This document shows positions 55,069 through 62,145 of a stretch of DNA of 64,000 bases, piece by piece. Source of the DNA: Paenibacillus sp. FSL R7-0273 (GTDB lineage Bacteria; Bacillota; Bacilli; Paenibacillales; Paenibacillaceae); contig NZ_CP009283.1 of NCBI RefSeq assembly GCF_000758625.1, positions 3,855,501 through 3,919,500 on the forward strand. The letters are read 5' to 3'. The translations under genes and the position numbers were made by a program. The notes below the pieces were generated by a model. It worked only from the letters and a program-made list of their open reading frames with translations, had not been told where the DNA came from and made no database searches. Position 1 is the stretch's first letter. Every line of letters begins with the position of its first letter.

Positions 55069-57906
55069 TTGTCCCGAACGATGACAATACACCGTCTGTT
55101 TGAGGAACAGGCGGAGCGGATTTCCGGGCATCCGGCGATCCGGTTTAACGGAATTTCCATGACTTACGGGGAGCTGAACCGGCAGGCCAACCTTTTGGCG
55201 CATAAGCTGATCCGCAAAGGAGTTCAGCGGCATGACACCGTGGCGGTCATTGTAAGCCGCAGATTTGAAATGATTATTGCGCTGCTTGCCGTGCTGAAGA
55301 GCGGGGCCGCCTACGTGCCGGTGGAACCGGGCTACCCGCTTGAACGCAAAAATTACATTCTCAGTCATTCAAGCGCCTTCGCGGCTATTACGGAGGACCG
55401 GGAAAGGCTGAATGTTCCCGCCCAGATTATTTTGGACCCGGAGCTGCCGGCTGCTTCCGGACCGGCTGATAACCCGGATATTCCGCTGAAAGAAGACGAC
55501 CTGGCTTATATCATGTATACCTCAGGCTCCACCGGAATGCCCAAAGGGGTTATGATCGGGCACCGCGCTGCCGTCAATCTGATCCGCTGGGTTAACCGGG
55601 AGCTTGATATGGGCAGCGGAGACAAAGGGCTGTTCATTACTTCAGTCTGCTTTGACCTTTCCGTGTATGACATATTCGGCATGCTGGCGGCAGGAGGAAC
55701 CATTGTGCTGTGTCCGGAAGCACAGGTCGCTGATCCAAAGCAGCTAAGCAGTCTGCTTATCGACGAAGAGATCACCTTCTGGAACTCGGTTCCGACAACG
55801 CTGCTTTATCTGGTCCGGCATCTGGCCGAGGCTCAGCCGCAAGCCCGGCTGCCGAAGCTGCGGCAGCTTTTTCTGAGCGGAGACTGGATCCCTCTGGAGC
55901 TGGCCCGAAGCTGCCGCTACCGATTCCCCCAAGCGCGGCTGACTGCGCTTGGAGGCGCGACGGAAGCAGCGGTCTGGTCGATTTACTACACCGTGGATGA
56001 AGTTAACCCTAAGTGGAACAGTATTCCTTACGGCAAGCCGATTGACGGGAATCTGTTTTACATTTTGGACGAAGCGGGGAAGCCGGTAGCCCGGGGTGAA
56101 GCCGGAGAGCTGTTCATCGGCGGCATCGGGCTGGCCCGCGGCTATATGAAGGAGCCGAACAAAACAGCCGGGTCCTTCCTGCCCGATCCTTTCCGCAATC
56201 CCCGGCATGACCGGATGTACAAGACCGGGGATCTGGGACGGATGATGGAGGACGGCAATATCGAGTTTCTTGGCCGGACAGATGATCAGGTGAAGATCCG
56301 CGGGTTCCGGGTGGAGCTGAAGGAAGTGGAGAAGCGGCTGCTGGAATGTCCGGGCGTAAGGGATGCGGCTGTCGCGGCAAGAAGCCATGAAAGCGGCGGC
56401 CAGTATCTATGCGCCTACCTGGTTTCGGAGCATCCGTTGTCACTATCCGGAATCAAACAGCAGCTATCCGCCCAATTGCCCGCCTATATGCTGCCATCCA
56501 TGTTCATCACACTGGACAAGCTGCCGCTGAATCCAAACGGCAAAGTGGACAAAAAGCAGCTGCCTGCGCCTTCGGCCGCAGCCCTTCTTACCGAAAGCGG
56601 CCATGTCACTTGCGCAACAGCGCTGGAGCTGGACATTCTCCGGCTGTGGGAAAAGGTACTGCCCATCCGGAACATCGGTGCGGAGCATGATTTCTATGAG
56701 ATCGGCGGAAGCTCCATTGAAGCTGTAGCTTTACACAGCGAGCTGCTGCAGGCGGGATTTAACCTATCCTTTGAGGAGGTTACCGGGCATCCGACCATCC
56801 GGGGCCAGGCCCGGCTACTGGAAGAAATTCCACTCGTAAGCGGGGGGAAGGCTGGAGAGCGCTCTGCCTCCGAAGCAGCCGGTATACCCATCAACGCAGC
56901 ACTTAAGCCAAGACCGTTCAATCTGTTTTATTACAAAAGCTGCCTCTACAATTCCCTATTTCCGGTACTGGACTATTTCGGCCGCAATCCGAATGCCTAT
57001 TTATGCAGCGAAATCTTCGCCTATTCCACCCAGGGCAGGCACGACGGGGAGCTGATCGCCCTTGAGCCTCTGGTAAACGAACCGCCCGAGGCGGTTCTGC
57101 GCAGAGTGCAGCTGAATGCCGATTTCCGGCATTTCCCGCACAGCGGCGCTTTGCTTGCCCAGCTGGACGACGGCCTGAACCGTAAGAGCCTGTTCATCGT
57201 ATGGGTGGACAGCTATTACCAGCCGGACCGCCGGGACGCTTACATGAAACGGCATATTCCCCATACCCTGCTGGTCTACGGAAAGGATGAAGCTTCCGGC
57301 AAGTATTTCATTCTGGAGCACAGCCACGAGCATGCGCTCAATTACAAGGAACGGAGCATTGCCGCACACGATTTGCTGAACAGCTGCCTCGGCTACCGGG
57401 AGCATCTGCAAAGTCCGGCAGACGCCTATACCTGGATCGAATTTCCCGCTGAGCAGGAGCCGTTTAAATATGATCCGGCCGCTGAACGGTCTGAACTGGC
57501 CGCGCTGGCAGCAGCACATAAGCCTTCCATACTTGGCGGCCTGGACGCGCTGTCCAGCTTCACTGCCGCCTATGCCCTGCTGGAATGGACAGAGCATTCA
57601 CAGTCCGCCGCAGGCCTGGCAACGAATGTAACGTCAATAATCGACTGCAAGCGGGCTGAGAAGCACCGGCTGGAACAGCTTTTTCCTGATCCTCCTATGC
57701 TTGCGCTTGTCCAGGCTGTTCTGGATGGCTGGCTGGAAATCCGCAGCGACCTGATCCGCCACCATAAAGGCATCATGCTGCCGCCGGAGCGCCGGGAAGC
57801 CCATTTGCACCTGCTTCAGCAGATAAAGGATCAGGAACGGGAGCTGGCCGAAATGCTGTGCGGATCTGTGCAGAATAACGAGCTTGGAGAGGAGGCTTAT
57901 TTATGA
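55069..57906 (+). CDS. A-PCP-BtrH-like tridomain protein (adenylation, carrier, putative aminoacyl transferase)
   Basis: 945 aa. The TTG start is preferred because GGGAGGTG ends 7 bases upstream; the first ATG (55081) is too far. Residues 1-500 are an A domain (MYTSGSTGMPKGVMIG, CFDLSVYDIFGML, LGGATEAAVWS, RMYKTGDLG, NPNGKVDKKQLP). Its specificity positions, read by eye, give D-L-Y-N-F-S-L-V-W, closest to cysteine codes. A PCP follows (IGGSSIEA, Ser549). Residues about 610-800 resemble the N-terminal acyltransferase domain of BtrH from butirosin biosynthesis: Cys625 in YKSCLYNSL, and VWVDSYYQPDRRDAYMKRHIPHT with His729/His732 before a YGKD strand. No condensation domain exists here or nearby. 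It probably loads an amino acid and transfers it from the PCP to an acceptor, perhaps the carrier at 59282 or the polyketide. The BtrH assignment is moderately sure. Confidence 0.85.
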   Translation: MSRTMTIHRLFEEQAERISGHPAIRFNGISMTYGELNRQANLLAHKLIRKGVQRHDTVAVIVSRRFEMIIALLAVLKSGAAYVPVEPGYPLERKNYILSHSSAFAAITEDRERLNVPAQIILDPELPAASGPADNPDIPLKEDDLAYIMYTSGSTGMPKGVMIGHRAAVNLIRWVNRELDMGSGDKGLFITSVCFDLSVYDIFGMLAAGGTIVLCPEAQVADPKQLSSLLIDEEITFWNSVPTTLLYLVRHLAEAQPQARLPKLRQLFLSGDWIPLELARSCRYRFPQARLTALGGATEAAVWSIYYTVDEVNPKWNSIPYGKPIDGNLFYILDEAGKPVARGEAGELFIGGIGLARGYMKEPNKTAGSFLPDPFRNPRHDRMYKTGDLGRMMEDGNIEFLGRTDDQVKIRGFRVELKEVEKRLLECPGVRDAAVAARSHESGGQYLCAYLVSEHPLSLSGIKQQLSAQLPAYMLPSMFITLDKLPLNPNGKVDKKQLPAPSAAALLTESGHVTCATALELDILRLWEKVLPIRNIGAEHDFYEIGGSSIEAVALHSELLQAGFNLSFEEVTGHPTIRGQARLLEEIPLVSGGKAGERSASEAAGIPINAALKPRPFNLFYYKSCLYNSLFPVLDYFGRNPNAYLCSEIFAYSTQGRHDGELIALEPLVNEPPEAVLRRVQLNADFRHFPHSGALLAQLDDGLNRKSLFIVWVDSYYQPDRRDAYMKRHIPHTLLVYGKDEASGKYFILEHSHEHALNYKERSIAAHDLLNSCLGYREHLQSPADAYTWIEFPAEQEPFKYDPAAERSELAALAAAHKPSILGGLDALSSFTAAYALLEWTEHSQSAAGLATNVTSIIDCKRAEKHRLEQLFPDPPMLALVQAVLDGWLEIRSDLIRHHKGIMLPPERREAHLHLLQQIKDQERELAEMLCGSVQNNELGEEAYL

Positions 57907-59285
57907 ATCAGGCGCTTGTAAACCGGCTGGATTTCTTAACGCGGAAATACAACGAGTATAACCAGCCTATGTATCTCAGCTATCCCGTGGACAGCCAGTG
58001 GCGGCAGGAGGCGCCGGTGGCTATTATCGCTTCCGACCTCGCCGGACTGCAGTCGGCGCAAATATATGTTCATATTCCATTTTGCCGGACCGTCTGCTAT
58101 TACTGCTGCTGTGACCGGGTGCTGGGCGGCAAGGAAGAAGACAAGGAGCTTTATATTGATGCACTGGAGAAGGAGCTGGAGCTGAAGCTTGGCGGCCGCA
58201 GCACAAAGGTAGTATCGGACAATATGCACTGGGGGGGCGGAACGCCGGCTTATCTGAGCGAACCGCAAATCGAGCGGCTGCACGGCATTCTCAGCAGGTA
58301 TATTGAATTTACAGCGGACGCCCGCATCAAGCTGGAGGCTTATCCCGACAAACGGATCGTTACGGAATCGAAGCTTCGCCTGCTGAAAGAGCTGGGCTTT
58401 AATTACATCAGCTTCGGGATTCAGGATTTTGACAAAAGAGTGCTCAGCGCCATCCACCGGGACTGTGATGTGGAGGAGGCGAGGGAACTGATCGGCCTGG
58501 CCCGGAGCATGGGCTTTATCGTCAACGTGGATCTGTGCTACGGTCTGCCGTTTCAGGGCCTGGGAGAGTTCGAGCGGACGCTGCAGGAGATCGTAAAGAT
58601 GGCTCCCGACAAAATCGTTGCTTTTCCCTACGCCCATTATCCCGCCGTCTATCCGCTGCAGCGCAAGATTCCGCTGCTTAGCCTGCCCAATTCGTATATT
58701 GTCTCACTGCTTTACGACCTGGCGCGGCGTTATCTGTCAGCAGACTATGAGGAGCTTGGTTCGGATACGTTTATCCGCAGAAACGGGCGTGAAACCCATC
58801 CCTCTCTCACCCCAGGCCACAGGGGAGCGCGGGATTTCATGGGCTCCTCCGAGGAAACCTCCCACGATCTGCTCGGCCTGGGCAAATCCGCTGTCAGCAA
58901 GGTGGGAGGCAGGTATTACAAGAATGTGGCGCCGATGGACCGGTATTATGAGCTGCTCAGCCACTCCTTATTTCCTATTGAAAGCGGCAAAACCCACGAA
59001 CTGTCCGGCGATGATCTGATTCGCGAGGAGATTGTGCTCAAAAATCTGCTCGGCGGCTCTCCCATCGACAAAACTGCCATCCGCACACAGTTTGGCATTG
59101 ATTTCGACCGTTATTTTGCCGGGGAGCTGACGCTCCTTAGAGGCATGGAGAAGGATGGACTGCTGGAGGGCGTGGACACCGCACTCATTACGGTTACGGA
59201 TACCGGCAAGCATTTTATCCGCACTATCGCCTTTGCCTTTGATATCTACTATAAATCCACCAGGATTGGAGAAAACAGTATATGA
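57903..59285 (+). CDS. HemN-like radical SAM enzyme
   Basis: 460 aa, ATGA overlap with the previous gene and GGAGG 7 bases upstream. The cluster motif is CRTVCYYCCCD (Cys61, 65, 68 and 70), the CX3CX2CXC spacing of oxygen-independent coproporphyrinogen III dehydrogenase. HemN-type blocks follow: MHWGGGTPAYLS, YISFGIQDFDKRVLSAIHR, VNVDLCYGLPFQG and KIVAFPYAHYPAVYPLQRKIP. Length is that of HemN. A housekeeping heme gene is unlikely between an A-PCP-transferase gene and a carrier, both translationally linked to it. HemN performs oxidative decarboxylation of propionates to vinyl groups; relatives in biosynthetic clusters also act as methyltransferases or cyclopropanases. The target may be a carrier-bound acid or amino acid, which is inference. 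Confidence 0.92.
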   Translation: MNQALVNRLDFLTRKYNEYNQPMYLSYPVDSQWRQEAPVAIIASDLAGLQSAQIYVHIPFCRTVCYYCCCDRVLGGKEEDKELYIDALEKELELKLGGRSTKVVSDNMHWGGGTPAYLSEPQIERLHGILSRYIEFTADARIKLEAYPDKRIVTESKLRLLKELGFNYISFGIQDFDKRVLSAIHRDCDVEEARELIGLARSMGFIVNVDLCYGLPFQGLGEFERTLQEIVKMAPDKIVAFPYAHYPAVYPLQRKIPLLSLPNSYIVSLLYDLARRYLSADYEELGSDTFIRRNGRETHPSLTPGHRGARDFMGSSEETSHDLLGLGKSAVSKVGGRYYKNVAPMDRYYELLSHSLFPIESGKTHELSGDDLIREEIVLKNLLGGSPIDKTAIRTQFGIDFDRYFAGELTLLRGMEKDGLLEGVDTALITVTDTGKHFIRTIAFAFDIYYKSTRIGENSI

Positions 59286-59530
59286 AAAGACAAGAACAAG
59301 TTACAATGATCGTAGCGGGGCTGACCCGCATCCCGGCGGCCGAGCTGTCGCCCGGGACGGATATTTTTGAATCCAGGCTGCTGACTTCTTTGGGGCTTTT
59401 AGAGCTGGTCTCCAGACTGGAGACGGAATTCAACATCATAATCCTGCCCGAGGAACTGATCCATGAGAACTTCGCGAGTATTGAGACCATAATCGGCTTT
59501 GTCGACGGCAAGCTGGCCGAGGCTTCTTAA
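59282..59530 (+). CDS. Free-standing carrier protein
   Basis: 82 aa, ATGA overlap with the HemN-like gene. It reads GTDIFESRLLTSLGLLELVSRLE, matching the LFESGLLDSLGLLELV pattern of D-alanyl-carrier/BtrI-type proteins, with Thr in place of Asp before the attachment Ser. It ends the biosynthetic operon and is the natural acceptor for the BtrH-like transferase or substrate carrier for the radical SAM enzyme. It is unlike the polyketide ACPs of the PKS genes. Confidence 0.85.
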   Translation: MKRQEQVTMIVAGLTRIPAAELSPGTDIFESRLLTSLGLLELVSRLETEFNIIILPEELIHENFASIETIIGFVDGKLAEAS

Positions 59531-59578
59531 GCGGAGGACGTATCCTGTTCTCATCCGGGCTTTTACGAGGTGACTTCA

Positions 59579-60283
59579 TTGTTCAAAATCATGATTGTTG
59601 AAGATGATATCAAAATCCGTACCCTGATGACGGACATTTTACAGAAATACGGCTATGCGGTGGTTGAGGTGGTTGATTTCCTCCAGGTGGAAAAAATTTT
59701 CGAGCAGGAAGCACCCCAGCTTGTGCTGCTCGACCTCAATCTGCCGTATTACGATGGCTTCTATTACTGCCGTGTATTCCGGCGGAAGACGACCGTACCG
59801 ATTATTATCATCTCCGCCAGGGACGAGGAATCCAGCCAAGTGCTGAGCATGGAGCTGGGAGCCGACGATTATATCGTCAAGCCCCTGAACATTCAGGTGC
59901 TGCTGGCCAAGATCATGGCAATTCTGCGCAGAGGGTACGGGGAGTATTCCGGCAAGCCTGAGGCCGAGAAGGAGACACTCCCCATCCACCTTGACGACCG
60001 TAATTTCAGCATTTCCCACAACGGAATGGTGGAAGAGCTGAGCAAGAATGAGTACAAGCTGCTGAAGAAGCTGATGGAGAAGAAGGATACGATTGTTTCG
60101 AGAGAAGAGCTGCTGGAGGAACTGTGGGATGATGTCCATTTCGTGGTCGACAATACGCTGACCGTCAATGTGACCCGGGTGAAGAGCAAGCTTGCAAATC
60201 TGGGTTTCCAGGATGTCATCAAGGTGAAGCGGGGAGTCGGCTATATTTTCGAGCTGGGCCAGACAGGAGGGAGCCGGTCATGA
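59579..60283 (+). CDS. Response regulator, OmpR family (BceR-like)
   Basis: I choose TTG 59579 because GAGGTG ends 6 bases upstream and the protein then starts MFKIMIVEDD, as BceR-type proteins do; GTG 59570 is in frame but overlaps that site. 234 aa. The receiver has Asp52 (LLDLNLP) and VKPLN; the C-terminal winged-helix DNA-binding domain ends GVGYIFEL. It works with the next gene as a two-component system, likely controlling the downstream transporter and perhaps the cluster. Confidence 0.93.
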   Translation: MFKIMIVEDDIKIRTLMTDILQKYGYAVVEVVDFLQVEKIFEQEAPQLVLLDLNLPYYDGFYYCRVFRRKTTVPIIIISARDEESSQVLSMELGADDYIVKPLNIQVLLAKIMAILRRGYGEYSGKPEAEKETLPIHLDDRNFSISHNGMVEELSKNEYKLLKKLMEKKDTIVSREELLEELWDDVHFVVDNTLTVNVTRVKSKLANLGFQDVIKVKRGVGYIFELGQTGGSRS

Positions 60284-61311
60284 GCATGAAGCTGTTCCGG
60301 GGATTTCTGCGCGATCATCTGTCCTTTACTTTCGTTTATTTTCTTAGCCATATTCTGGTTAGTGTTTACTGCAATTTCTACATTAGCAGCAGTGTTCAGC
60401 TTACCTATATGCTCAGTATTTATTTCTATCTTTTTGTCATCTTTATGTGCTTCCGCCTGGTACGTTACGTATCAACCCACCGGGAGATTCAGCGTCTTTC
60501 GGACAATGTTGAGGTCGAGGAAAAGGGCTTCACTTACGGGCAGCAGGCGGTGATTGACCTGATTTACCGCATTCACCGCACGTATCAGGATCAGATCTAC
60601 GAAATTAAAACGCAGACGGACAACAATCATAAGCTTATTTCCCAGTGGATACATAATTTAAAGACGCCGCTTTCCGTAATTGATCTGATTCTGCAAAATC
60701 ATAAAATGAACAGCCCGCTGAACGCCCAGGCGCTCCAGCATATTGAGGAAGAGAAGGATCTGATTCTGAACATGCTGAACCAGATGCTGAAGTTTTTCCG
60801 GCTGGAGCACTTTACCCGGGATTATACCCCCGAGCCGGTGAACCTGCTGGAATCGCTGCGCGGGGTTATTAACAGCAAACGTAACCAGTATATCTACAAC
60901 AATGTCTATCCCATGGTGGAGTGCAGGTATGAGCGCGTCATGGTCATGACGGACAGCAAATGGAATGCGGTCATGCTGGAGCAGATCATCTCCAACGCCA
61001 TTAAATATTCCGCCTCCAAGGAGGAGACGAAATACATCCATTTCCGGATCGACCAGAACGGGGACCAGGTGGTGTTGTCCATCCGTGATGAAGGGATCGG
61101 CATTGAAAAAGTGGACCTGCAGCGCGTCTTCCAGCCTTTTTTCACCGGAAAAAACGGAAGAACCCACAGCCAGGCCACCGGCATCGGACTTTACGTTACT
61201 TCGGAAATCGCCCGGAAGCTGGGCCATGGCCTGAAAATCGCTTCAGAAATCAACGTCGGCACTGAGGTGACGGTTTCTTACCTTTCAAAAATGAAAGAAA
61301 GCGTAACGTAA
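60280..61311 (+). CDS. Intramembrane-sensing histidine kinase (BceS-like)
   Basis: 343 aa, ATGA overlap with the regulator gene and GGAGGGAG upstream. Two hydrophobic helices near residues 15-34 and 40-61 have almost no loop between them, so there is no extracellular sensor. The H-box is SQWIHNLKTPLS (His125), followed by the N-box SNAIKYS, the G-boxes DEGIGI and TGIGLYV. Such kinases sense peptide antibiotics through their partner ABC transporter, here encoded next. It fits a self-resistance or product-sensing circuit. Confidence 0.92.
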   Translation: MSMKLFRGFLRDHLSFTFVYFLSHILVSVYCNFYISSSVQLTYMLSIYFYLFVIFMCFRLVRYVSTHREIQRLSDNVEVEEKGFTYGQQAVIDLIYRIHRTYQDQIYEIKTQTDNNHKLISQWIHNLKTPLSVIDLILQNHKMNSPLNAQALQHIEEEKDLILNMLNQMLKFFRLEHFTRDYTPEPVNLLESLRGVINSKRNQYIYNNVYPMVECRYERVMVMTDSKWNAVMLEQIISNAIKYSASKEETKYIHFRIDQNGDQVVLSIRDEGIGIEKVDLQRVFQPFFTGKNGRTHSQATGIGLYVTSEIARKLGHGLKIASEINVGTEVTVSYLSKMKESVT

Positions 61312-61380
61312 ATGAATGGAAGTAATTGGCTGCTTTCAATACAATAAAGCTATTACCGAGAACATAAGGGAGATGAAACT

Positions 61381-62145
61381 GTGAGCGTATTGGAAGTCAG
61401 AGAGGTTAAGAAGGTATACGGTGTACAGAACGGCGATAACACAACGGTTGCACTGGATTCGGTCAGCTTCAATGTGGAAGAGGGGGACTTCATCGGCATC
61501 ATGGGCCCTTCCGGCAGCGGCAAGACCACCCTGCTTAATATTCTGAGCGGCATCGGCAAGCCCAGCTATGGCGAAGTGTACATTGCGGGCAAAAATATCA
61601 CTTCACTCGACAAAAATGAAATGGCGCTTTTCCGCAGAAAGCATCTCGGCTTTGTCTTCCAGGAGTTCAACCTTATGGACAGCCTGACCCTTAAGGAAAA
61701 TGTCATGCTGCCTATGATCCTTGACAAGCGGGACAAGGAAGAAATGGAAGCCAAGAGCGAGGAGCTAATGCGCCTGTTCGACATCGACCATATCGGAAAT
61801 AAATATCCTTACAACATTTCGGGCGGCCAGCAGCAGCGTGTGGCGGTCAGCCGGGCGCTGGTCAATGATCCGGATATTATTTTTGCCGATGAGCCTACGG
61901 GTAATCTTGATTCCAAATCCTCCAATGCGGTTATGAAATGTATTGAAAAAATGAACCAGGAGCGCAACAGCACCATCCTGATGGTTACCCACGACGCCTT
62001 TGCCGCAAGCTTCTGCAAAAAAATCATCTTCATTAAAGACGGCGCGATCTGCATGGAAATTGTCAGCACCGGCGTGCGCAAGGAATTCTTTGATCAAATC
62101 CTTGACTGTCTGGCAGTCATCGGAGGGGAACGCAATGACGTTTAG
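61381..62145 (+). CDS. ABC transporter ATP-binding protein (BceA-like)
   Basis: 254 aa, GTG start with AAGGGAG 8 bases upstream. Walker [10 protein letters not shown] (from residue 42), Q-loop FVFQEFNLM, signature SGGQQQR, Walker [13 protein letters not shown] and the switch His in MVTHD are all present. It follows the kinase gene after 69 bases and overlaps the permease gene. Together with it the protein probably forms a Bce-type resistance/sensing transporter. Confidence 0.95.
   Translation: MSVLEVREVKKVYGVQNGDNTTVALDSVSFNVEEGDFIGIMGPSGSGKTTLLNILSGIGKPSYGEVYIAGKNITSLDKNEMALFRRKHLGFVFQEFNLMDSLTLKENVMLPMILDKRDKEEMEAKSEELMRLFDIDHIGNKYPYNISGGQQQRVAVSRALVNDPDIIFADEPTGNLDSKSSNAVMKCIEKMNQERNSTILMVTHDAFAASFCKKIIFIKDGAICMEIVSTGVRKEFFDQILDCLAVIGGERNDV

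Noticed and set aside
55069-57906. Condensation or cyclisation domain in the A-PCP protein
   Set aside because: No HHxxxDG or DxxxxD motif is present. The C-terminal region instead matches the BtrH-like pattern.
61326-61356. Promoter-like TTGGCT and TATTAC before the ABC transporter genes
   Set aside because: Only partial matches with a 19-base spacer; too weak to list.
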